Source: Calliphora vicina
Taxonomy: Eukaryota; Arthropoda; Insecta; Diptera; Calliphoridae
Length of the DNA stretch: 64,000 bases
Direction of reading: 5' to 3'
NCBI RefSeq assembly: GCF_958450345.1
Contig: NC_088780.1
Coordinates: 31,643,667-31,707,666, forward strand
How positions within the stretch are numbered: position 1 is the first letter of the stretch; each line of letters starts with the position of its first letter. This document shows positions 23,318 through 35,300 of the stretch, in pieces. Both the position numbers and the translations under genes were made by a program. The notes under the pieces were generated by a model. That model was not told the origin of the DNA. It ran no database searches and saw only the letters and a program-made list of their open reading frames with translations.

Positions 23318-24344
23318 CAGAGCTGTAAATGAATAATTAATTTTTGAATTAATTCGCGAATCATTTATACAAAAAAATTAATTGAATGAAATTTGAATCA
23401 ATTCAAATGAATTTGGTAAAAATGAATTGCAATTCGTTTGAATTGAATTGATTTTGAATTAATTCAAATGAATTTGGTAAAAATGAATTGCAATTCGTTT
23501 TCAATTCATTTGAATTGAATTGATTTTGAATTAATTCAAATGAATTAGAAAACAAAATTAGCAATTCATTTGAATTAAATTAATTTCCAATTCATTCGAA
23601 TTGGAAATTTGAATTGATTTTCTAAGTAAATCTACAGTAAGCATTACTGTTGTTTTGTCATTCAACTAATTTTTTATGTAAAAGACAGCAAGCATTACAT
23701 ACATTGTTATTATTCCTGATTTATGATTATTTTTGGAAGATAGCCTTATTTTTTTGAAATAAATATAACATAAATATTAGCAAAAAGTTTGTCGTTGGGT
23801 GTTCGTGGGTCACAAAATTTCAAAAATTATTAATTGCTTCTTGAATGTTGGATGTGTTTTGTCGTTCAGCGTTTTTCAAAATAAAAATCAGTTCTTCTTG
23901 AAGAAACAAACTCCAAACTCCATGTTTTCATAGATCAGGCGCGTATATAGGACAAGGCTTTAAAATTTTTGTACTGGATATTTTCATTTTGGTAGGAGAA
24001 ATTTTTCATTCCCCCTAGAGATTTGCTCTTGAATTTGATTGATTGCAACTCATTTTTGATTCATTCATTTGAATTGATAATTCTTTTTTTCTAATTCAAA
24101 TGAATTAATTCAAAATCAATTCAATTCAAATGAATTGTAAATGAATTGCTAATTCTTTTTTCTAATTCATTTGAATTAATTCAAAATCAATTCAATTCAA
24201 ATGAATTGCAACTCATTTCTGCCTAATTCGTTTGAATTGATTCAAATTTCATTCAATTCATTTTTCAAATCAATGAATTGATTCAAAATTTAGCTAATTC
24301 ATAATGAATTAAAATCAAAAAAGAATGATTCATTTACAGTTCTG
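23318..24344. mobile_element. hAT-like foldback element with 8-base target duplication
   Basis: Left end CAGAGCTGTAAATGAAT, right end ATTCATTTACAGTTCTG, inverted with one mismatch. Exactly flanking 8-base duplications CTTGTAAA lie at 23310-23317 and 24345-24352. CAGAG-type ends and 8-base duplications are typical of hAT transposons. Both arms (about 300 bases each) are packed with TTGAATTAATTCAAATGAATT-like palindromes, so the element can fold on itself. No transposase coding is seen. Confidence 0.8.
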
Positions 24345-24352
24345 CTTGTAAA

Positions 24353-24871
24353 CACAAACCTTCCTCCGACAACTGTTCAAAATAAATGTTTAAAGTGAAT
24401 ACAGGTAACTTAGAGCCACTTAAGTGACAATTGACTTCACGCTAGGTTGCAGGTGATGTCAGTATACTTAAGCAAAAATAAAATAAACTGTGTGGGAATT
24501 ATAGCAACACAATTTGTACGGATTACTCACACATTGACTACACTTTAGATTACTTAGAGACACTGAAGATACAATTGCCTTCTCGTTAGATTACACGTGA
24601 TCTATAAAGTAACCAATTGACTTTTGTCTGCACTTCAAATTGGAGTCAGCCAAGTGGTCAGACATTAGTGACAATTACTGTCTGTAACGGAAACATTGAC
24701 TAATTGCTTAACTGCTGGGTAGACTTTAGATTTTTTTTTGACAGCGTTTCACTTCTTGTTTTCCTTTTGATTTAAATTCTTGATTATGAATATGAAGGTA
24801 AATCTACAAATCAATTTTAATACAATAATTTTACTTTATTTGGGAATACTACAATATAATTGATTTTTTAA
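24353..24871. other. Intergenic, no gene seen
   Basis: Contains repeated small motifs such as AGATTACTTAGAG but no gene or defined element that I can support. Confidence 0.4.
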
Positions 24872-24875
24872 TCTA

Positions 24876-26211
24876 TCTATATATACAGTGGTGGACAGGA
24901 ATTTAAGACAAAAATTGTTTGCTAAATTCCATGTAATTGTCAATTATTTTTTCAAATATTTCCACAAATATGTATGCATGAGGACTGTTTTAACACACAA
25001 GTGTGTTTTATTCGACTGTGTCAATTCATACATATTCACCACGAACACATAAAATTTTTCTACAACTTGACCAAAATTTTTTTTTTTGAAATAAACATAT
25101 TTTCTCACATTTATATCATTATATTTTTATTATTATAAAATATTCAGACCAAATTTCGTATTTTTAGTTCCATTAGTTTCGCTCATATCATGTTATTAAC
25201 AGCGGATGTTCGCTGAGGTGGGTCAACGTATTTCCACATATCTTTGTCCATATATGTTTTACCGATTTTTCCAAACATTTTTCAGAAACTAGAAACATTA
25301 GTAATAAATTTCATACCCTTAGAGCTAGTTTCTGGGATAGAGATAATCTACATTCTTCGCTTAAACCTAAATTAAACTAAAAATTGTGTTTCTCACTTAT
25401 TGTTTACATGCTATATAATCTAGGTTTAACTGAGCATCATTGGTGAGTTAAACCTAAGTATAAAATGCCAAAGCACAAACAGATGGAAAATAAAATAAAC
25501 AATTCAGCACAGCAGCTCTTTGTTTTTATTTGCTTTATTAACATAAATATAATTTTTAATATACATTTTATATACTTTTATGTCGCGGTTGCTTTTTCTT
25601 ATAAAATGTATAGTATTGCCATATTTATATGAAAAAATTTGAAGAATAAACATGTGATTTGACTGAAAAGTATGGCAATGCTAACAAAATTAATCCACTA
25701 GTGAGAAACACAATCATTGGTTAAATTCCGGCAAAATATGTTTCAGGATTAATATAACAGCGTGTTAAGCTGAGTTTAACTGACAAGTAAGAAACTAGCT
25801 CTAAGAGGTTCTTTTATTTTGGCTCTATCGCACTTAAAATTCAGTTGATGAAAAAAATTCAAGTATTTGTCTTAAATTGGTGGCCACCACTGTATATAAA
25901 AAAGAAATGGTCCATGTATGTAATGTCATCACGTGAGAACGGCTGGTGCGATTTGGCTGATTTTTTTTTATTCGATTCGAAATTTTCAGGAGATGGTTTG
26001 TAAAGAAAAAAATTAAAAAATTCCGGGTAGAACTCGGAAATTCTTTTTTTTGTGAGTACAGTCAACTGTAATAAAAAAAGCTCCCTAAAGTATGCAGTAC
26101 AAATTTAGATATTTTATTTGCAGATAAATAAGAACAGGCTGGTGTGAGTGTGTTGGATAAACTTGATAAACTTAGTAAATGCTACCGGGCGAAGCCGGGA
26201 CGATCAACTAG
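24876..26211 (+). mobile_element. Non-autonomous Helitron split by a mariner-type insertion
   Basis: Outer parts match the Helitron at 16510-16838: TCTATATA start before the insertion, then GGTCCATGTATGTAATGTCA after it, ending GGGCGAAGCCGGGACG and GATCAACTAG/T. The interior from 24886 to 25892 is a separate TA-flanked element. Without it the copy is about 330 bases. Confidence 0.65.
24886..25892. mobile_element. Non-autonomous Tc1/mariner-type element
   Basis: Ends TA/CAGTGGTGGACAGGAATTT and AAATTGGTGGCCACCACTG/TA are inverted repeats flanked by TA. It is 1007 bases with no intact transposase. An internal stretch near 25140-25220 (ACCAAATTTCGTATTTTTAG, CAGCGGATGTTCGCTGAG) recurs at 28265-28345 next to a mariner transposase relic, so both may come from one family. 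Confidence 0.7.
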
Positions 26212-26335
26212 TTTTTTAATAAAAACATTACTATATTCGTAAATAATTTTTTAATTTTCTCATTTGTTTATTTGGATTGAAACTTAGAGATATCACAGGA
26301 TTAGAAATAATACATAGAAATAATAAAGAATAACA

Positions 26336-26341
26336 TTTATT
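26336..26341 (-). terminator. Poly(A) signal AATAAA of the ZP gene
   Basis: Lies 45 bases past the proposed TAA at 26386 on the minus strand, supporting 26431-26386 as the terminal coding exon. Confidence 0.4.
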
Positions 26342-26385
26342 GTACACATTAAGAATTAAAAGTATGTTTGAAACTCCGAAAGATT

Positions 26386-29300
26386 TTATGATTTCGATTT
26401 ATCAGGCGTTGAAGTTGTGGTTGTAGTTTTGCTGTGGAAAAAATATATGAAAATTATTAAATAAAGATTAAACATTTTTAAAAAATAAAAAAGAAATTTC
26501 TAATTTGTAAATATGTTATTGCAGAAAATTAAGAGCCTAATTTTATAAAACGCAATGACACGTTAAACAAATTTTGTATGGAAAATATTAAAATTTAAAA
26601 CCTTTTGCTCAGTATTCTTCTGAACGTTTCGTTTCATAAAATGTGGCCCTAATTGTTTTGATTTGATTTTAAAAAGAAAGAAATATTTATGTTAAACAAA
26701 TGTCGTTAAGTTCTTAAAATATTCAATAAGTAAAAAATTTCTTTAAAAATTAACGTTATTTTGGTTAAATAATTTCATCATTTGGTTTATATGTAAAAGT
26801 CATAAGAGAAATTTACTTCAAATTTTAAGTTTTAAGAATATACAGTTTCGTTAAGTTGAATAAGTTATCAATAATATAGGAACTTTGCTAAATTTTAATT
26901 ATGGATTTAATACTTGATATAAAGGAATTTAACAAAAATTGTCGTTAAAAATCTTTGGTTTAAAACATAAATTTTCGTTAAGTTTCTTTTTATGGTCAGA
27001 AATTAAACAAATTCTTAAGATTTGAATATTAGCTTATATAAAATAAACGAATATAGTAATTTCGCTTATTATAAGACTCTGTTTGTGGTAATAAACTTTC
27101 GTTAAATTTCACAAAAGTACGTTAAGTAAGAATTTTTAATGGAAATAAACAACTGATTATTAATATTTATTGAATTTATAAAAATAAAGCATAAATATTA
27201 TAGTCACTGTAAATAATATTCAAAAATCTGTTAGCTTTCTAAATTCTTAAATATATTATTCATTCCATCGTACATTACAAACAGGGTGACCTTGGATCTT
27301 CTTATTTTGATCATACCCTTTGGACATTTAAATTTTTATTTCTTTTAATTTCGAAAAACTCCCGATTTTATTCGCGATTTAAATTTTTTGAAAACATAAA
27401 CAAATTGAGGTATTGTGTTTCTTTAACTATTCGCATCATTTGAAGCTAATGTTGGATTTAATTGATTTAAGATGCATTAAAAGATAAATATTTTCAGATG
27501 TAATTTTGGAAATGTTCTCCATCTAAAATAAATATTTTTCAATTAATCTTAAAAAGCCTTAAATTGATTAAACAACTAAACTTTTGTTTTATGCGATGGG
27601 AAGTTCTACTATTTTTAATAGTTTTTTTTATTTAACACCAGCACTTCTCCATACAAAAACCTACTTATTAAGAAAATGTGTGTAGTAGTCGGATTTTATT
27701 GGTTTACCAAACCTTATAAAGGTTAATAATGAATGAAAGACCCTTCGTTAAGCGCTTCCTATCTTTAAATTTAAATAAAACAAAGTGTGTGTAAGATATT
27801 CTCGAAATTCTGTATTCCATGACTACAATTTTCCATGACTCTGGCGCATAAACCAGACTGAATTAGCGTTATGTTGAGTTTGAGGGTCGCTGTGGCTTGT
27901 GGCTTATTCTCATAGACCTGCGACTTAATAAAACTCCACAATAATGTCTAACGGAGTAAAATCTCGGTGTCCAGTTCACATCACCTAGATGTGAGATGAC
28001 CATGCCCTTAAATCGCTCTTGCAGAATGTCCAATGTGGCTTGAGCTGTGTGGCATGTAGCGCTGTCCTGTTCAAACCACATGTCGTTTGTATACATATCA
28101 TTCAATTCAGGCAAAAATAAGTTGGTAATCATCGACCTACAGTCTCATCGACATACATCTCACCACGAAAACATAAGTTATTTTCTACAACCTGACAACA
28201 ATTTTTTTTTTAATAAACATCTTTCCTAACTTTATACAATTATATTAATATTATTGGAAAATATTCAGACCAAATTTCGTATTTTTAGTTCCACTTGTTT
28301 CGACCACATCATGTTATAAACAGCGGATGTTCGCTGAGACGGTTCAATGTATTTTCAATATATTTGCCGCTATTGAGTGTCAAAGTTCGAAAGTCTCTAT
28401 TGGAAGACCCTTTAACACCATAAACATTTTAAACTAAATAATTAAAAAATGCAAATATGTGCATTCATAATCTAGCTATGTTCGTCTGTCTGTTGAAAAC
28501 ACGATAGGGCCCAAACGAAAGCAGCTAGCTGACTAAAATTCCACAAATACACTGTTGAAAAGGTTTTCAAAAAATTATTTCACCTAGACCCCATACAAAT
28601 GTCCCCCTGAATACTATTTGATAAATACTGCTTGCTCAACAATATTGTTGATTATGCTGCAATCCTGGTAAAATTTTGCAAATTGGAATTTTTTTTAATC
28701 ACCATTTTGTCATTATATTTGTGTCACATCAAAATATTTGTCGCGGGCCCACAGTATATATATTCTGGGTCCGTCTGTCTGTTGAAAACACAATACGGCC
28801 CAAACGAATGGAGCTCGCTGGCTGAAATTTTCCACAAATACTTTCTGCTGATAAGGTTTATTTATTATACCCTTCAACTTCGTGAGAAGGGTATATTATA
28901 AGTTTGTCATTCCGTTTGTAATTTCCACAATATAATTTTCCGACCCTATAAAGTATATATATTCTGGATACTTATAGATAGCGGGGTCGATGAAACTACT
29001 TTCCGAAGCCCTCAAATAACTTACATACACGATTTATACAGCAATATCTTCGGAATTCTTCCGGCTTGGTTGCTATCGGTCCACAATTGGCTGAGAATAT
29101 AAGGAAAAAACCAGGACGACCTGGATTTTGTACCTATATCAGGATTACTAAGTCATTAATATAGACAATATGGATATCTAATGATAGAAATTTCAAAGAC
29201 TTTTGCAACGACGTATATAACTTATTATTGACCTACAATGCGACAAAATCGGAAAAAATATTTTTTAACCCGATTTTTTTTTTACCAAAAGTTTTTTTTC

Positions 29301-32300
29301 ACTAAATATTAAAAAAAAAAATTTTAAATTTAAAAAAAAAACGTTTTGAAACATTTTTTTTTTCAAAAAAATTAAAAAAAAAAACATCTTTGGAAAAAAA
29401 AATAAATTTTGTTTACCTAAAAATATTTAAAATTTTTATTTTGAAGTATAATTTGGCGAAGGGTATATAAGATTCGGCACAGCCGAATATAGCTCTGTTA
29501 CTTGTGTAAATTAAAAAGGGCCTATCAAGGTGCATTTAATAAGGTGCCATCGGCAGCACAGCTGATTATAGAAATAGCACGCACAAATGTCAAACTACAT
29601 ATATAAAAAATATTCGCCCGTACGTCCGTATGTCAAACTCTATATATAAAAAATAAGTGAATTCGCCTGTATTTATTTCAATTCGCCACTGCTGTCACCT
29701 TGTTAAATACGCCTTGGGGCCTATATTCATAACCCTCTATCTTGATAAACACAACTTTTCAGGAGAGCCAAAAAACTGTTTTTTTCGCGTATTACTTGAG
29801 TTATTAAAATAATACAATATTTTTTTAAAGCAACTACTGAATCTCACATATAATTGGTTTTTAAATTTTATATTATTGTGGACTTTATGATAGATATTTG
29901 CTTTTTAAAAATATTCAATGTGTATGTATGAAATGTTCAGATTGAGGGTTTTGCACTTTAATAAAAATTCATTATTTTGATTTCATTTATGTCATCTGTC
30001 AGTTTTTAACGTGATTTATTTAAGATAGCGTCTAATAATACAATATTAAACAAAAAATTATAGAAAAAAGGTTTTTATCAAGTCGAATTTATTTTACAGG
30101 TGGCGTTACAGCACAGCTGATCTACTTTTTTTCTTCGCCTTGGGGGTCGACTTGTCAAAAGTTGTATACAGGCGAATTTGTTTTATGTCAAAAGTTGTTT
30201 TTTGTTTACATTTTCAATTTCAAAAAAATGTTACTTTCAAAATTAAATTATTTGAAATTTATTTTTGTGAAAATAAAAAAAAATCAACAGTTGCTGCATA
30301 TGCAAAAAAACAAAAACCGGGAAACGGTAGCTTCTTTCGCATTCCAAGTGATGACCGCCTGCTTAAGTGGAGCAAAATTTGCTGTCTGGACTTCTCCCGA
30401 CAAGCTCTAGTTTGCTCGGACCACATTGCGTTTCGCAGGCTTAGGCACATCCTTTTTGGAGGTACATCTTGTTGGAGCTGTCCGCCTTGGAGTTCTCTTA
30501 TTTTGCACAGCAAACCATTTTAAAAATGCTATAACAAGGATTAATTACTTTTTTATTTTTTACTAAATTTATTATTTTTGTTTGTTTTCACAAATTTTTG
30601 ATTGTTTGACATATTTTGTTTTGACACATTTGCATTTCAAGCAACAATAAAACACAATGTTGTTTTTGCTATGTTGTACTTGTTGTAATATCAACGCCAC
30701 CTGTACAATAAATTCGCCTTGGTTTTTATTTTGCATTTGTAAACTTTTTAGAAATTTGATTGAAGAAATTATTTCAAAAAAATATTTGAACATCATTTTT
30801 TTTTAAAAGAAAAATTATTTGTGTAAGATAGAGAAATAACAAAAATGCAAATAAAACAGCAAAAAAAATGTTTATTTTAAAATTCACACCATATATGAGG
30901 GCTGTTTTACTGAACATTTACCATCAAAAACTCATTTGGGGGTTTTGAATATAGACCCTCGATATGTTTGTTTATTTACTCAGTGTAGTGTACTATATGC
31001 TCAGGCTTGACCGACCATACTTTCCTACTTGTTTAAATTTAAAAGAATGGAAATGTCCAAAGGTATCCAAAGGGTATATGAATCGGAGGACTTGAGGTCA
31101 AAAACTTGTGTTTTATCCATGTTCTTTGTTGGAATTCATGATATATTTATACATTTGTATTTTTAGTTCAATGTGATCACTGATCAGTCATAATTTCTAT
31201 TATTATGAAAAATTAATTGAACAAATAATTTTTAATTTTTTTTAAATTTCTATAATTTTCTGCAATAAAATAAAAAAATATATTTTTTCAAATAATCAAT
31301 AAACCAACCGCTCACCTTATTAATTTTTAAATAAAATTAGCAAAAAATATGTATAAATAATGTGCTTTGTGTATGATCGTGTAAAAGTGACATGCATTAA
31401 ATGTTTTATTTACTACCAGTAGTAAATAATTATGTATTTCTAAATCCTGTAAATTTGTTAAAACGAAATTTACAATTCTTCTCTTTTCGTATACATATGC
31501 GTAACGTCTTCCACTGTGCCCAAGTGTATAATTTTGTCATCATCATTAACAAGATCATCGTCACCTTCCAACCGATTAGAATGAGAATGATCTTTATTTG
31601 TTTGCTTAATTTGCTGTGTCTTTGGTTTTTTAGTGTTCTTTGGACTGGTAGTAGCCGCCTTGTGTTTGGGTATATAAGTGACTGTATCTGAGGCACTAGT
31701 GACAGATGAGTGTAATGTGGTTTTGTGTGTGGCCTGTGAGGGATCTGGACTAGTGAGGGAGATTTTCGAGGCATAAACTATTCTGCAAGTTTTAAATAAA
31801 GTTAGAAAATGCATATTAGTAGTGAATTATAAATATTAACTAGAGAGAGATTAGTAATTAATTAATTTAACTACAAAGCTTTTTTATTTTAAACTATTAA
31901 AGCTGGTTTTTGTTTTAATTTTAAAAATACCTTTATATTTACAGTTTCATTTTTTCAATGCATATTTTTTTTCCTTTTCATTTTTACAATTACAACAAGC
32001 AGTTTTTGTGCTTAAATTAAATAGCTGATTTAATAGATATTTTGTTTTCATTGAAAAAGTTCTATTGGCGTTGTCGGCTTGATCCTCGTAGCTTTTGTGG
32101 TTGTCTAATTTAGCAATGTTTATAGGTATTTACAACAAAAAACTGTAACAGCTTTAAACTTTAATATTTACCTGTCTCTGGTCTGCATATTCGCCTCCAC
32201 ATCTACACTGCGTGGCTGTCTAAAATCACATTCCAATGAAAAGGCCGAATCTCCGGGGGTTATTAATTCAGGATCATTTTGTATGACCACTATATTCGAA

Positions 32301-35300
32301 TAGAGTTCACCTTCTTTTTGGGTTTGACACTGATCCAAACTGAAATTCATTTCCAATGATTTGGCACTATTTGTGGAGGGTTTGACGAAACAGGGTGCCG
32401 CTTGTTTGTAGAAACTTCCCCGTGTGTACATGACACCCGTGAAGGGTTTTTCGGTCTCCAACATGACATGCATTGAGTCGGAGCCACATTTTAGATTGAC
32501 TTTTTGTATGCCCTGATCGGAGCCTTCGATTTTGAATGTATCGGTTAGATCTTGCTCCCATAATTCTGGAAAAAAAGAAGAAATATATAAAATTGTGTCT
32601 TTTATAGGTACAACTTCTTCCCAATTTTAAAATAAATGTATTTAAATTTGATTTGGAACATATTACACAGGTCTACAATGATTTTGGTGCCGCAAAAACA
32701 GATTTTAAGTATTTTCGATACTCTGATTTTAACTGTATAATTATTAAGGGGTGAAAGATTTAGATTTCCTATGATGGAGGCCCTTAAGACACTCTTTAGT
32801 GATTCTAAAACAGTTATCTGTCACAATATGCTCACCTCAGCGACCTTGGTATCTATCATCACTTCTAAATCTTGATGGAAACGTTCTCCTTGTTCTTCGC
32901 TATACGATCCAAGATTTTCCAGAAACTTGTCTAAATGATTGTGCAAATCCTGTATTTTTATGCTCATTCATTACATCCAAGATATTTAAAGCTAACATTT
33001 CTCAGCAACAAAATATTTCTCTGTATTTGTTGTCCTGTGTTATCTAAGCACTATTAAGCTTTCAGCAGATAGATGAGAAAGGAATATATAAGTTTGTCAT
33101 TCCGTTTGTAATTTCCACAATATAATTTTCCAACCCTATAAAGTATATATATTCTGGATCCTTATAGATAGCTGAGTCGATTAAGCCATGTCCGTCTGTC
33201 TGTCTGTTGAAATCAATTTTCTGAAGACCCCAGATATCTTCGGGATCCAAATCTTCAATAATTCTGTCAGACATGCTTTCGAGAAGTTTCCTATTTAAAA
33301 TCAGCAAAATCGGTCCACAAATGGCTGAGATATGAGGAAAAAAACAGGACAACCTCGATTTTTGAACTATTTTTTACCTATATCTGGATTCTTATGTCAT
33401 TAATATAGACAATATGGATATCTAATGATAGACCTTTGCAACGACGTATATAAGACCATAGTAAGTTGGACCTATAATGGGTCAAAGTCTGAAAAAATGT
33501 TTTTAACCCGAACTTTTTTTCACCAAAAAATATTTTAAAAAAAAAATTTTTTTTAAATTTAAAAAAAAAAATTAAAAAAACAAAAAAAAAATTTTTTTTA
33601 AATTTAAAAAAAAAAATTTTAAATTTAAAAAAAAAAATTTAAATTTACAAAAAATGAAAAAAAAACAACTTTGGAAAAAAATAAATTTTGTTTACCTAAA
33701 AATATTTAAAATTTGTATTTTGAAGTATAATTTGGTGAAGGGTATATAAGATTTTAGACCTATGGTTTCTTAAGGAAACTTTCTTAGAATTTACCGTAGA
33801 TTGCGTATCTGCTATACAATTTTTTTACTTTTTTATCGTCCATACAAATCGATACTTAAAAATAATTTATAATAACTTAATTTTTGGCGAAAATGTCTCC
33901 ATCGAAGAACATCATAGGAAAAATATTGTTTTTTTAATCATAAGTCCAAAATATACACAGTTTTAGTAATCAACCCGAATGAATTTGATTAACGATCGAC
34001 AGTATAGCTTTTGTAAACGACACTTGTGATGCAGTTTTTGTTTCCAACCTGGGTATGCTTAGTCTGTCCAAGATCTTCAAAGGTCTGCTTCCTTTGAAAT
34101 CTTCTTTACCACAGAGCTCTGTCTTGTATATTTGGAATATGTTTGATAATGGGCAAAGCTAATGACTTATTATAAAGTAAATGCAACGGATGCAATCCAA
34201 GGAAATGAATTTGTTGGCTTTACAATTTTGGACTAGCTACTTAGTATAATCCGACAAGATAAATGCTTCGGTTCTCTGTCGTCTAACGACTAATTATGAG
34301 GAGATAAATTTTTCTGCTCTCATCGGCTTAGTGCAATCCGACGAGATAAATACTTCGGCTTTCGGTCGGCTAACGACTAATTATTGATAAATACTGCTTA
34401 TGGATGCAATCCAAAGAGATAAATTCTTCTGCTCTCATCAGCTAACTCCAACTTATTGGCTATGACTAGCTAATGAGTACAATCCGATGAGATAAATACT
34501 TCGGCTCTCGGTCGGTTAACGACTTATTATTGATAAATATAGGTTATGGATGGAATCCGAAGAGATGCATTATTCTGCTCTCATCGGCAAGCTACAACTT
34601 AATGGCTATGACCAGCTAATCAGTACAATCCGACGAGATAAATACTTTGGCACTCGGTCGGCTAACTACGGTATTAGTACGAAGGAAGAATTATGGCCTC
34701 GTCTACTTATTCTTTGTTACGCGGGTGTAAAGTATAAGTAGATTGTGACTTCGATTCTAGACTCCCTTGTTCATGTTTTTCTTAGATGTCTTATATTATA
34801 ATTCAAATAAACTATTTGGGAATTATTAACAATAACATACTAATATATTGTTTTAGTATTAATTATGTTGATGTATTGACTTTTCTAACTGCACGTTACA
34901 CACTCTACGAAAGATTTAAAAACCATAACTCACAGCTATAACCTCTTTAGCAGATGACACTAACATTCTAATTCCTTGATTCGTAGTCCGAGATTTTAAT
35001 GGTCATTGTTGGCAACAATGGTTAAAACGATACACATGTATATTGTCTAAGTATAGCAAGAAATAGCCGCACAAATATGCAAATTTAAAGACACGTCCAC
35101 TTTAAAGTAGGTGTCTCAGACCAATTAACAATAGATGGCGTATCTTTTGAAACCAGTTTCTGATTTTAATAACTTATATGTCATTTTGAAGGGTACATAT
35201 CTGCCATTTATTCTCACTTAGTTATTGATCATTATAGTGTAAACAGCAAAGTTTTTGTTACTACGAAAATGTCGAATTTTATGCCAACGAATCGTCATAT

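Noticed and set aside
30140..30523. THAP-domain host gene
   Set aside because: The C-x-C part and the W/CSDH part are in different frames, there is no splice structure, and the piece lies between terminal repeats with a target duplication.
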